Shown here piece after piece: positions 7,656-14,335 of a stretch of DNA of 24,384 nucleotides. The stretch covers positions 1-24,384 of the forward strand of contig CAIJMB010000051.1 in NCBI GenBank assembly GCA_903821715.1, read 5' to 3'. The notes under the pieces were generated by a model. It saw only the letters and a program-made list of their open reading frames with translations. It was not told the origin of the DNA and made no database searches. This stretch comes from an uncultured Flavobacteriales bacterium. GTDB lineage: Bacteria > Bacteroidota > Bacteroidia > Flavobacteriales > Schleiferiaceae. The number at the start of each line of letters is the position of its first letter. Position 1 is the first letter of the stretch. The position numbers were made by a program, and so were the translations under genes.

Positions 7656-8170
7656 ACTACAAAACCAAGCTCAAAAACATTAAAGCGATGGCCTTTGACG
7701 TCGACGGCGTGTTTACTGACGGAACCGTTCAGCTTTGGCCGGGCCAAGAACCCATTCGAAACTTCCACAGCAAAGACGGATATGCGGTGCAAGTGGCCGC
7801 GCGACAAGGCATCCTCATGGCGGCGATCACCGGGGGCAAGTCCGAAACGGTAAAAGAGCGAATGAAGGGCCTCGGTGTCCAGGACGTATGGCTGGGCGCT
7901 CGGCACAAGATTGAGGCCTACGAAGAGTGGCTGGCGATGTACGATTTGCGCGACGAAGAGGTGCTGTACATGGGCGATGATTTGCCCGACATGGAGGTTC
8001 TACTGCGCGTGGGGCTCTCGTGCTGCCCGCACGATTCGGCTCCTGAAGTTCGAGCCATTGTGGACTATATTTCGCCGATTGAGGGTGGCCGCGGATGCGT
8101 TCGCGAGGTCATCGAGCAGGTGCTGCGCGCCCAAGGCACATGGAATTTACCGGAACACCGAAACTGGTGA
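7652..8170 (+). CDS. kdsC: KDO-8-phosphate phosphatase KdsC-like HAD hydrolase
   Basis: A 172-residue capless HAD phosphatase. KdsC removes phosphate from 3-deoxy-D-manno-octulosonate 8-phosphate to supply Kdo for lipopolysaccharide. The HAD motifs are in order: FDVDGVFTDG with nucleophile Asp16 and acid/base Asp18, Thr60 (AAITGG), Lys86 and the acidic MGDDLPDMEV at 107-115. Length and the FTDG element fit KdsC, although closely related C0-type HADs act on other sugar phosphates. It overlaps the DUF2520 gene at its start and maf at its end, by four bases each. Confidence 0.85.
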   Translation: MNYKTKLKNIKAMAFDVDGVFTDGTVQLWPGQEPIRNFHSKDGYAVQVAARQGILMAAITGGKSETVKERMKGLGVQDVWLGARHKIEAYEEWLAMYDLRDEEVLYMGDDLPDMEVLLRVGLSCCPHDSAPEVRAIVDYISPIEGGRGCVREVIEQVLRAQGTWNLPEHRNW

Positions 8171-8763
8171 AAAAGCTTCCGTACACCTTACGCGGCCAGC
8201 TCGTGCTAGGCAGCGCCTCCCCTCGCCGGCGTGAGCTGCTGGCGGTTCTGGGGATTCCGTACACCGTGCGCACTAGCGACGCCGACGAATCGGCTCCTGA
8301 AGTGCTGAGCGACGTCGAAACCGTGCGCTACGTGGCGCGCCTCAAGGCTGAGGCCCTCGTGCCGGAGCTCACCCATGGCGAAGTACTGCTCACCGCAGAC
8401 ACCGAAGTCTGGTTTGAAGGCCGTCGCTTTGGCAAGCCCCGAGACCTAGACCACGCGGTTGAAATGCTACAAACGCTTCGCGGGCAAACACATAAAGTGA
8501 TTACCGCGGTATGCGCCACCGACGGGCACCAATGGTCACAGGCTGAATCCATCGCCGAGGTGACGTTTCACCGCGTGGACGATGCGTTCATTCGCTACTA
8601 CGTCGAAACGTTTCAACCGCTTGACAAGGCGGGTGCCTACGGAGCCCAAGAATGGTTCGGCCAACTAGCCATTGAGCGCATCCACGGTACGTTTGACAAC
8701 GTCAAAGGCCTTCCGCTGGACACCGTTGTCGAGGTACTCGGACCTTGGCTCGAAAACGCCTAA
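8167..8763 (+). CDS. maf: Maf-family nucleotide pyrophosphatase
   Basis: A 198-residue Maf protein; the family hydrolyses dTTP, UTP or modified nucleotides to monophosphates and keeps them out of nucleic acids. The signature LGSASPRRREL lies at 14-24, TADTEV at 76-81, the conserved lysine at 110 (THKVITAV) and the LDKAGAYGAQ segment near 150. I chose GTG 8167, which overlaps the kdsC stop as GTGA; an ATG at 8140 is possible but would overlap kdsC by 31 bases. It is the last gene of the ccm-led operon, and a 33-base spacer separates it from nhaC. Confidence 0.88.
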   Translation: MKKLPYTLRGQLVLGSASPRRRELLAVLGIPYTVRTSDADESAPEVLSDVETVRYVARLKAEALVPELTHGEVLLTADTEVWFEGRRFGKPRDLDHAVEMLQTLRGQTHKVITAVCATDGHQWSQAESIAEVTFHRVDDAFIRYYVETFQPLDKAGAYGAQEWFGQLAIERIHGTFDNVKGLPLDTVVEVLGPWLENA

Positions 8764-8796
8764 CGCGTTTCGCGCATATTCCCGATATTGCGGCCC

Positions 8797-10215
8797 ATGC
8801 TGCGCGCCCTGATCCCCCTACTCGTCCTCATCATTGCTCTTGTTTTTAATGTCCAAATCTATGGTGACCGCAGTCTTGAAGGGAGTAACCAACTGATTCT
8901 ACTTGCTTCAGCTGGCGTGGCCGCCCTTCTGGCGCCTAAGGACCGCAAATCGCTCATCTGGCATGGAATCCAAGGCACCGTATCGGATTCCGCCAAAGCA
9001 CTACTCATTCTGCTGATGGTCGGCGCCCTCGCCGGCACGTGGATGGCGAGCGGAATTATTCCGACACTTATCGTCTACGGCCTCAAGCTGCTAACCCCAA
9101 AGACCTTCCTGTTGGCTGCTGCGGTATTAAGTTCTGCCGTAAGCCTGGCCACCGGTTCGTCCTGGTCCACTTCGGCAACGGTCGGAATCGCCCTTATGGG
9201 CATTGGACAAAGTCTTGGCCTCGCACCCGGATGGATCGCCGGAGCCGTCATTTCAGGAGCTTATTTCGGGGACAAAATGTCGCCGGTCAGCGACACCACG
9301 AACATTGCAGCCACCATGGCGGGTGCTGAACTAATGGATCACATTCGACATATGGTATGGACTTCAGGGCCCGCGATGCTCATTGCTCTGATCGTATTCG
9401 GGTTTATGGGGCTATCGGCACATGACGGTGGAGACCTTAGCCAAGTTGCCGTTATCACAGACCTCCTCGAAGCCAAATTCACCATAAGCCCTTGGCTCTT
9501 GTTGGTACCGGTCGCAAGTATTGCACTCATCGTGCTTAAACTCGACGCCCTCGCTTCAATGGCTCTCGGAACCCTAGCCGGCGCCATAGCTGCCAATCTA
9601 CTTCAGCCCCATATTATCGCCGAAATCGCCGGCCACAGCGGCCCCAGCGCCTGGTACGAGGGCAGCATGCAGGCCATGTACGGCAGCACACAGATCGCCA
9701 TTGACCACCCCATGCTTAGTGAACTACTTAAAGGCAAAGGCATGGCCGGAATGATCGGAACAGTCTGGCTCATTCTCTGCGCACTAACTTTTGGCGGAAT
9801 CATGGACGCAGCTGGATTTCTTGCCACCCTCACCCAGGGTTTACTCCGCATCGCGCGCGGAACCTTTGGCCTCATCTCGTCAACTCTTGCATCGAGCTTG
9901 ATGCTCAACATTACCGCCTCAGACCAGTACTTGGCCATTGTGGTTCCGGGGCGCATGTTTAAGAAGGCCTATGAGGAGCGCGGACTCAAACCCGAAAACC
10001 TCTCGCGGGCGCTCGAAGATTCAGGAACCGTAACCTCGGCCCTCGTGCCCTGGAATACGTGCGGCGCGTACCAATCCAGCGTGCTCGGTGTCGCCACTGG
10101 AGAGTACTTCATCTATGCTATCTTCAACTGGATGAGCCCACTCGTGAGCTTAGTGCTCGCTGCGACCGGCTGGAAGGTTACCAAAATCGCTTCTGACGCA
10201 TCCACCAAACCATAG
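8797..10215 (+). CDS. nhaC: NhaC-family Na+/H+ antiporter
   Basis: A 472-residue polytopic membrane protein of the NhaC family, which exchanges sodium (or related substrates) for protons at the cytoplasmic membrane. Family landmarks are the small-residue segment GSSWSTSATVGIALMGIG (about 121-138) and GAYFGDKMSPVSDTTNIAATMAG (about 152-174). I chose ATG 8797 over the in-frame TTG at 8788. Family members also include malate-lactate and other exchangers, so the substrate is not certain. Its last 38 bases overlap the 3' end of the convergent corA. A -7 box upstream is not convincing. Confidence 0.85.
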   Translation: MLRALIPLLVLIIALVFNVQIYGDRSLEGSNQLILLASAGVAALLAPKDRKSLIWHGIQGTVSDSAKALLILLMVGALAGTWMASGIIPTLIVYGLKLLTPKTFLLAAAVLSSAVSLATGSSWSTSATVGIALMGIGQSLGLAPGWIAGAVISGAYFGDKMSPVSDTTNIAATMAGAELMDHIRHMVWTSGPAMLIALIVFGFMGLSAHDGGDLSQVAVITDLLEAKFTISPWLLLVPVASIALIVLKLDALASMALGTLAGAIAANLLQPHIIAEIAGHSGPSAWYEGSMQAMYGSTQIAIDHPMLSELLKGKGMAGMIGTVWLILCALTFGGIMDAAGFLATLTQGLLRIARGTFGLISSTLASSLMLNITASDQYLAIVVPGRMFKKAYEERGLKPENLSRALEDSGTVTSALVPWNTCGAYQSSVLGVATGEYFIYAIFNWMSPLVSLVLAATGWKVTKIASDASTKP

Positions 10216-11143
10216 AACCCGCTACCACAGACATGAGGATCCAAACCGATGGATAGCCCCAATCCCACGCGAGTTCAGGCATCCATTCAAAGTTCATTCC
10301 GTATACTCCGACAATAAACGTCAACGGCATAAACACGGCTGAAAAAACGGTCAAAATTCGCATCACTTCATTGGTTCGCTGGCCAACTGACGACAGGTAC
10401 AGGCTTTCGAGTGACTCGAGAAGACTGCGCTGGGCCTCCAATCGCTCGTACAGCGCTTGAACCTTGCCTTTTGTGTCGCGTAGGTACGGTCGATTTTCTC
10501 GCTTGATGATACCGTGGGTCGAAGTCTCGAGCGAATTCACGACCTCTCTCAGCGGAGCCACATGGCGCCGAAGCAAACTAATCTGCCGCTTCACTCGCAA
10601 AATTTTCACCACGATTCGTTGGCTGGGACGGTGTACCACCTCCGTCTCAAGCTCGTCAAGTACCCCTTCGAGATGATCAAGCTGGACTTCGTAGGGCTTG
10701 AGCGCAGCATCAATTAGGCGAATAAAGAGGTAATCCGGACCCTTACCACGCACAAGACCACGCTTTACTTCAATACGATCAAGTACCTCCGCAAAAAGTC
10801 CGGGCTGGCATAGAGTCAGCAATCCTTGAGCATGGAGCACGAGCCCGACTTGTTCAAACTTCAGCGTTTCGTTGGGTTGCGGCACCACCACATCCAAGTC
10901 CAAATAGAGGTGATCTGGGTACTCCTCGAGGTTGGCTCGAGCCTGATAATCAAGTAAATCAGTTGCAATATGCGGATGCAGTCCCCACCCGGCAACCGCG
11001 GCGCGCAAGGCGGTTTCGTCCGCAGGGGCATTCCACATGATCCATCGAACGGGCTCAGAGCCGTGTAGGTCCGGTACCGAACCTTCTCCATTCCAGGTTT
11101 GGCGCGCGAAACGTTCTGCGCCATAATCGATCAATTCACTCAT
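10178..11143 (-). CDS. corA: CorA-type magnesium/cobalt transporter
   Basis: A 321-residue protein with a large N-terminal cytoplasmic domain, a long helical stalk (about 165-255) and two C-terminal membrane helices. The CorA signature GMN is at 282-284 in VYGMNFEWMPEL, the selectivity loop between TM1 (ILTVFSAVFMPLTFIVGVYG) and TM2. The tail is basic (RQKRFW), as usual. CorA forms pentameric Mg2+ channels. The start at 11143 is supported by a -7 box four bases upstream. It is transcribed divergently from the GT2 gene and converges with nhaC, overlapping it by 38 bases. Confidence 0.92.
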   Translation of the reverse strand: MSELIDYGAERFARQTWNGEGSVPDLHGSEPVRWIMWNAPADETALRAAVAGWGLHPHIATDLLDYQARANLEEYPDHLYLDLDVVVPQPNETLKFEQVGLVLHAQGLLTLCQPGLFAEVLDRIEVKRGLVRGKGPDYLFIRLIDAALKPYEVQLDHLEGVLDELETEVVHRPSQRIVVKILRVKRQISLLRRHVAPLREVVNSLETSTHGIIKRENRPYLRDTKGKVQALYERLEAQRSLLESLESLYLSSVGQRTNEVMRILTVFSAVFMPLTFIVGVYGMNFEWMPELAWDWGYPSVWILMSVVAGSMVWWMRQKRFW

Positions 11144-11155
11144 GACATGAAGGTA
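11144..11155 (-). promoter_or_regulatory. -7 promoter box of corA, leaderless geometry
   Basis: On the minus strand TACCTTCA (11155-11148) fits the -7 consensus apart from the final base, and four bases (TGTC) precede the ATG at 11143. It shares a 38-base spacer with the divergent GT2 promoter. Confidence 0.6.
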
Positions 11156-11167
11156 GGTTGTAGACCG

Positions 11168-11181
11168 TACTTTTGCGCCCT
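11168..11181 (+). promoter_or_regulatory. -7 promoter box of the GT2 gene
   Basis: TACTTTTG at 11168-11175 is a perfect TAnnTTTG match; six bases separate it from the ATG at 11182. This placement favours the ATG over the in-frame TTG at 11173, which lies inside the box. Confidence 0.65.
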
Positions 11182-11901
11182 ATGCCCGTACTTAGCATCG
11201 TCATGCCGGCCTACAACGAAGCCGCGACCATTCACCTCATTTTGGACAAAGTCCGCGACTGCCGCCTGCCCGATGGGTGGACCAAAGAGCTCATCGTCGT
11301 CAACGACTGCAGCAAGGATGGAACCGAAGAAGCCATCGAACGCTATGCGTCGGCCAACCCCTCACTGCCCCTCACCTACCGCAAGCACGAGGTCAACAAA
11401 GGCAAGGGCGCCGCGCTGCACACGGGAATCGCAATGGCAACCGGCGACTACATCATCATTCAGGACGCTGACCTCGAGTACGACCCCAACGAATACGTGG
11501 CGCTACTTCAGCCTGTGATTGACGGCCATGCCGACGTGGTCTTTGGATCGCGTTTTATGGGCGGAAACGCGCACCGCATCCTCTTCTTTTGGCACTCCAT
11601 CGGCAACAAGTTTTTGACCTTCCTCTCGAATATGTTCACCAACCTGAACTTGACCGACATGGAAACGTGCTACAAGCTCTTTCGCCGCGACCTCATTCAG
11701 TCGCTCCAACTGCGCGAAAATCGCTTCGGCTTTGAGCCCGAAGTCACTGCCAAAATCGCCCGTGTGCCCAAAGCCCGCATCTACGAGGTCGGAATCAGCT
11801 ACTACGGCCGCACCTTCGAAGAAGGCAAAAAAATCGGCTGGAAGGACGGCGTGCGCGCCATCTACTGCATCCTCAAGTACGGCGCGTTTCGGGCGAAGTA
11901 G
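11182..11901 (+). CDS. Glycosyltransferase family 2 (polyprenyl-phosphate sugar transferase-like)
   Basis: A 239-residue GT-A fold enzyme. The pattern of SIVMPAYNE (5-13), VNDCSKDGT (40-48), NKGKGAALHTGI (72-83) and the metal-binding DAD at 95-97 (IIIQDADLEYDP) is that of the DPM1/DPG subgroup, which transfers a sugar from GDP- or UDP-sugar to a polyprenyl phosphate carrier. The C-terminal half (ETCYKLFRRDLI, GFEPEVTAKIAR, YYGRTFEEGKKIGWKDG) is also typical of that subgroup. No C-terminal membrane helices follow, so it would be a soluble or peripheral protein. The sugar and carrier are not determined. Confidence 0.88.
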   Translation: MPVLSIVMPAYNEAATIHLILDKVRDCRLPDGWTKELIVVNDCSKDGTEEAIERYASANPSLPLTYRKHEVNKGKGAALHTGIAMATGDYIIIQDADLEYDPNEYVALLQPVIDGHADVVFGSRFMGGNAHRILFFWHSIGNKFLTFLSNMFTNLNLTDMETCYKLFRRDLIQSLQLRENRFGFEPEVTAKIARVPKARIYEVGISYYGRTFEEGKKIGWKDGVRAIYCILKYGAFRAK

Positions 11902-11904
11902 CCG

Positions 11905-11957
11905 GTTGGCGAGGTTGGCTCGTTAGCAAGGTTGGCAAGGTTGGCTCGTTGGTTAAC
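11905..11957 (-). repeat. 17-bp repeat array, left arm
   Basis: Directly after the GT2 stop, the minus strand carries units of the 17-bp word GAGCCAACCTCGCCAAC and variants (one with ...CCTTGCCAAC, one truncated to CTTGCTAAC). Positions 11905-11936 are a perfect 32-bp inverted copy of 12187-12218, so the two arrays could pair across about 250 bases. Confidence 0.8.
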
Positions 11958-12024
11958 TGGCTGCCGGTTTCTGGCTGCTTGCTACTTGTTTTGGTGCTGC
12001 GTTAGGCTAAGGCAGAATTCCGTC

Positions 12025-12135
12025 AGAGAGATTTGCATCTAGATTGAAGTAATCAATTTCTCTCTTCACGTCCCGCCTCTATTTGAACTCTGGCATTTTT
12101 TACAAGAGTTGAGATTCGCTCGAGCTCACACGAGC
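12025..12135. other. Hairpin-rich segment inside a 376-base gene-free spacer
   Basis: Between GT2 (ends 11901) and dnaK (ends 12278) there is no credible ORF. The core is visibly more AT-rich than the coding DNA. It holds three small dyads in a row: AGAGAGA (12025-12031) with TCTCTCT (12059-12065) enclosing GATT/AATC; AACTCT (12086-12091) with AGAGTT (12105-12110); and GCTCG (12118-12122) with CGAGC (12131-12135). It could be a structured RNA or only repeat-flanked debris. No tRNA fold or known RNA family was recognised. Confidence 0.25.
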
Positions 12136-12174
12136 AGCGCTATTTCCCATTCCAAGACTATAGGTTCATGGCGG

Positions 12175-12231
12175 CCTCGCCAACAAGCCAACCTTGCTAA
12201 CGAGCCAACCTCGCCAACGAGCCAACCCCGC
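12175..12231 (+). repeat. 17-bp repeat array, right arm
   Basis: About 3.4 tandem units: a partial CCTCGCCAAC, then AAGCCAACCTTGCTAAC (12185-12201), GAGCCAACCTCGCCAAC (12202-12218) and a partial GAGCCAACCCCGC. The array is in the opposite orientation to 11905-11957 and ends right at the dnaK terminator. A related 21-base piece occurs at 1194-1214. Confidence 0.85.
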
Positions 12232-12266
12232 AAAAAAAAGCCGCCCCGAAAGGCGGCCTTTTTTTT
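12232..12266. terminator. Bidirectional rho-independent terminator at the dnaK 3' end
   Basis: GCCGCC (12240-12245) and GGCGGC (12252-12257) form a six-pair GC stem with loop CCGAAA. Eight A lie to the left and eight T to the right, so a U-tract follows the hairpin on both strands. It should end dnaK (minus) eleven bases after its stop and could also stop read-through from GT2. Confidence 0.85.
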
Positions 12267-12277
12267 ACGGCTAAGGA

Positions 12278-14173
12278 TTACTTAACCTCTTCGAAGTCGA
12301 CGTCGGTCACGTCGTCGGCCGCGTTGGCTGAACCGGCGCCAGGGCCGTTGGCGTCTCCGCCTGCGGCACCCTCTTGCTGGGCCTTGTACATCTCTTCAGA
12401 AGCGTTCTTCCAGGCCTCGTTGATCTGCTCCATGGCGGCGTCGATGGCGCTGATCTCTTGGCTGGCGTGGGCCTTCTTCAGGTTCTCGAGCGAAGACTCA
12501 ATCGGGCCCTTCTTGTCGCCGAGCTTGTCGCCAAACTCGCTGAGCTGCTTCTCGGTCTGAAAGATCATCTGGTCGGCGGCGTTCAGCTTGTCGACGCGCT
12601 CCTTGGCGAGCTTGTCTGCGTCGGCGTTGGCCTCGGCCTCCTTCTTCATCTTTTCGATTTCTTCCTGGCTTAGGCCCGAAGAAGCTTCGATGCGGATCTT
12701 TTGCTCCTTACCAGTCGCCTTGTCTTTGGCGCTCACGTGCAGGATTCCGTTGGCGTCGATGTCAAACGTCACCTCGACCTGGGGCACGCCGCGGGGCGCG
12801 GGCGGAATTCCGTCCAGGTGAAAACGGCCGATCGTCTTGTTGTCCTTGGCCATCGGGCGCTCGCCCTGCAGGATGTGGATCTCAACGCTGGGCTGGTTGT
12901 CGCTGGCGGTGCTGAACACCTCAGACTTCTTGGTCGGAATCGTCGTGTTCGACTCAATCAAGCGGGTCATTACGCCGCCCATCGTCTCGATTCCGAGCGA
13001 AAGCGGAGTCACGTCAAGCAGCAGCACGTCCTTGACGTCGCCGGCCAAAACACCACCTTGGATGGCGGCACCAATGGCCACAACCACGACGGGGTTGACG
13101 CCCTTGGTGGGTTCCTTGCCGAAGAACTTCTTCACGGCCTCTTGAATCGCTGGGATGCGGGTTGAACCACCCACCATGATAACCTCGTCAATGTCGCTGG
13201 TGCTGAGGCCCGCGTTCTTGAGGGCGCTCTTGCATGGCTCGATCGTGCGGTCTACCAGGTCGGCCACGAGGCGCTCAAATTCAGCACGGCTGAGGTTGCG
13301 CACGATGTGCTTGGGTCCGCTGGCTGTGGCCGTGATGTACGGAAGGTTGATTTCGGTTGCATTCGTGCTCGAAAGCTCGATTTTGGCTTTCTCTGCGGCC
13401 TCCTTGAGGCGCTGAAGGGCCATCGCGTCTTGGCGCAGGTCGATGCCTTCGTCGGCTTTGAATCCGTCGGCCAACCAGTTGATGATGCGGTCGTCGAAGT
13501 CGTCACCGCCAAGGTGGGTATCGCCGTCGGTTGACTTCACCTCAAACACGCCGTCTCCGAGCTCGAGGACTGAAACGTCGTGGGTTCCGCCACCGCAGTC
13601 AAACACGACAATCTTCATGTCGCGGTTCATCTTGTCGATGCCGTAGGCCAGCGCGGCTGCCGTCGGCTCGTTGATGATGCGGCGCACCTTCAGGCCGGCG
13701 ATTTCACCCGCTTCTTTGGTGGCCTGACGCTGGGCGTCGTTGAAGTAGGCCGGAACCGTAATCACGGCCTCGTCCACCGTCGTGCCGAGGTAGTCTTCAG
13801 CGGTCTTCTTCATTTTTTGAAGAATCATGGCCGAAATCTCTTGCGGCGTGTAGGCGCGGTCGTCGATCTGCACACGGGGCGTGTTGTTGTCGCCCTTCAC
13901 TACATTGTACGGAACGCGGCCGACTTCCTTCTCACTGTTGGAGTAGGACTCGCCCATAAAGCGCTTGATCGAAAAGATCGTTTTGGTGGGATTGGTGATC
14001 GCCTGGCGCTTCGCGGGGTCGCCCACTTTGCGCTCGCCACCATCCACAAATCCGACTACCGAGGGCGTCGTGCGCTTACCTTCTGAGTTCGGAATAACAA
14101 CGGGCTCATTGCCCTCCATAACGGCGACGCAGGAGTTGGTTGTTCCGAGGTCGATGCCGATAATTTTTCCCAT
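12278..14173 (-). CDS. dnaK: Chaperone DnaK (Hsp70)
   Basis: A 631-residue Hsp70. The ATPase domain begins GKIIGIDLGTTNSCVAV (2-18) and contains INEPTAAALAYGI (167-179), DCGGGTHDVSVLELGDG (192-208) and the MVGGSTRIPA segment (333-342). The substrate domain starts near LLLDVTPLSLGIET (384-397), and the protein ends with the expected acidic DVTDVDFEEVK tail. Start 14173 is chosen over an in-frame extension to 14236 because the protein begins there in all family members. Oddities: the normally invariant NPDE reads NPVV at 360-363, and Phe of GGGTFD is His198. grpE and dnaJ are not adjacent. The leader is long and contains a large palindrome. Confidence 0.97.
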   Translation of the reverse strand: MGKIIGIDLGTTNSCVAVMEGNEPVVIPNSEGKRTTPSVVGFVDGGERKVGDPAKRQAITNPTKTIFSIKRFMGESYSNSEKEVGRVPYNVVKGDNNTPRVQIDDRAYTPQEISAMILQKMKKTAEDYLGTTVDEAVITVPAYFNDAQRQATKEAGEIAGLKVRRIINEPTAAALAYGIDKMNRDMKIVVFDCGGGTHDVSVLELGDGVFEVKSTDGDTHLGGDDFDDRIINWLADGFKADEGIDLRQDAMALQRLKEAAEKAKIELSSTNATEINLPYITATASGPKHIVRNLSRAEFERLVADLVDRTIEPCKSALKNAGLSTSDIDEVIMVGGSTRIPAIQEAVKKFFGKEPTKGVNPVVVVAIGAAIQGGVLAGDVKDVLLLDVTPLSLGIETMGGVMTRLIESNTTIPTKKSEVFSTASDNQPSVEIHILQGERPMAKDNKTIGRFHLDGIPPAPRGVPQVEVTFDIDANGILHVSAKDKATGKEQKIRIEASSGLSQEEIEKMKKEAEANADADKLAKERVDKLNAADQMIFQTEKQLSEFGDKLGDKKGPIESSLENLKKAHASQEISAIDAAMEQINEAWKNASEEMYKAQQEGAAGGDANGPGAGSANAADDVTDVDFEEVK

Positions 14174-14219
14174 GATTTGGAGTTCTTTGGTGTTGATTTG
14201 TCCAAGATTGGGCAAGCAC

Positions 14220-14280
14220 TGTACCACTGGCGGCACGGGGGCGGAACCCTGCCAAATTCAGACAATTTGGCAGTGGTACA
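14220..14280 (-). promoter_or_regulatory. Nested inverted repeat upstream of dnaK (candidate heat-shock control site)
   Basis: An inner perfect 10-bp inverted repeat, CTGCCAAATT (14249-14258) and AATTTGGCAG (14264-14273) around five bases, is nested in an outer perfect 10-bp repeat, TGTACCACTG (14220-14229) and CAGTGGTACA (14271-14280). The inner element starts 76 bases upstream of the dnaK ATG. It does not match CIRCE (TTAGCACTC-N9-GAGTGCTAA). The stretch TGGCAGGGTTC after the inner repeat on the minus strand faintly resembles a sigma-54 -24 element, but no proper -12 GC follows. No TAnnTTTG box lies next to the ATG, unlike the neighbouring genes. Confidence 0.6.
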
Positions 14281-14309
14281 CAAAAAAACCGCGCCGAATT
14301 GGCGCGGTT
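14281..14309 (-). terminator. Rho-independent terminator of the 14336-15409 lipoprotein gene
   Basis: A perfect nine-pair stem, AACCGCGCC (14287-14295) and GGCGCGGTT (14301-14309) with a five-base loop, is followed on the minus strand by a run of T (A at 14282-14288 on plus). It lies 27 bases after the lipoprotein stop and separates that gene from dnaK on the same strand. Confidence 0.85.
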
Positions 14310-14335
14310 CATGGCTTTAACTAGTTTGAACCGGG

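Noticed and set aside
8764..8796. -7 box for nhaC
   Set aside because: The nearest word, CGATATTG at 8783-8790, has three mismatches to TAnnTTTG; nhaC may be read from upstream or from a promoter I cannot identify.
11902..12231. CRISPR array or tRNA in the repeat-rich spacer
   Set aside because: Repeat units are tandem without unique spacers, and no cloverleaf or CCA-type end is seen.
12374..14086. Several plus-strand ORFs of 70-170 codons antisense to dnaK
   Set aside because: They are mirror frames of a highly conserved GC-rich gene, show no motif, and have no promoter box before their starts.
14220..14280. CIRCE (HrcA) operator upstream of dnaK
   Set aside because: The palindrome sequences and spacer do not match the CIRCE consensus.
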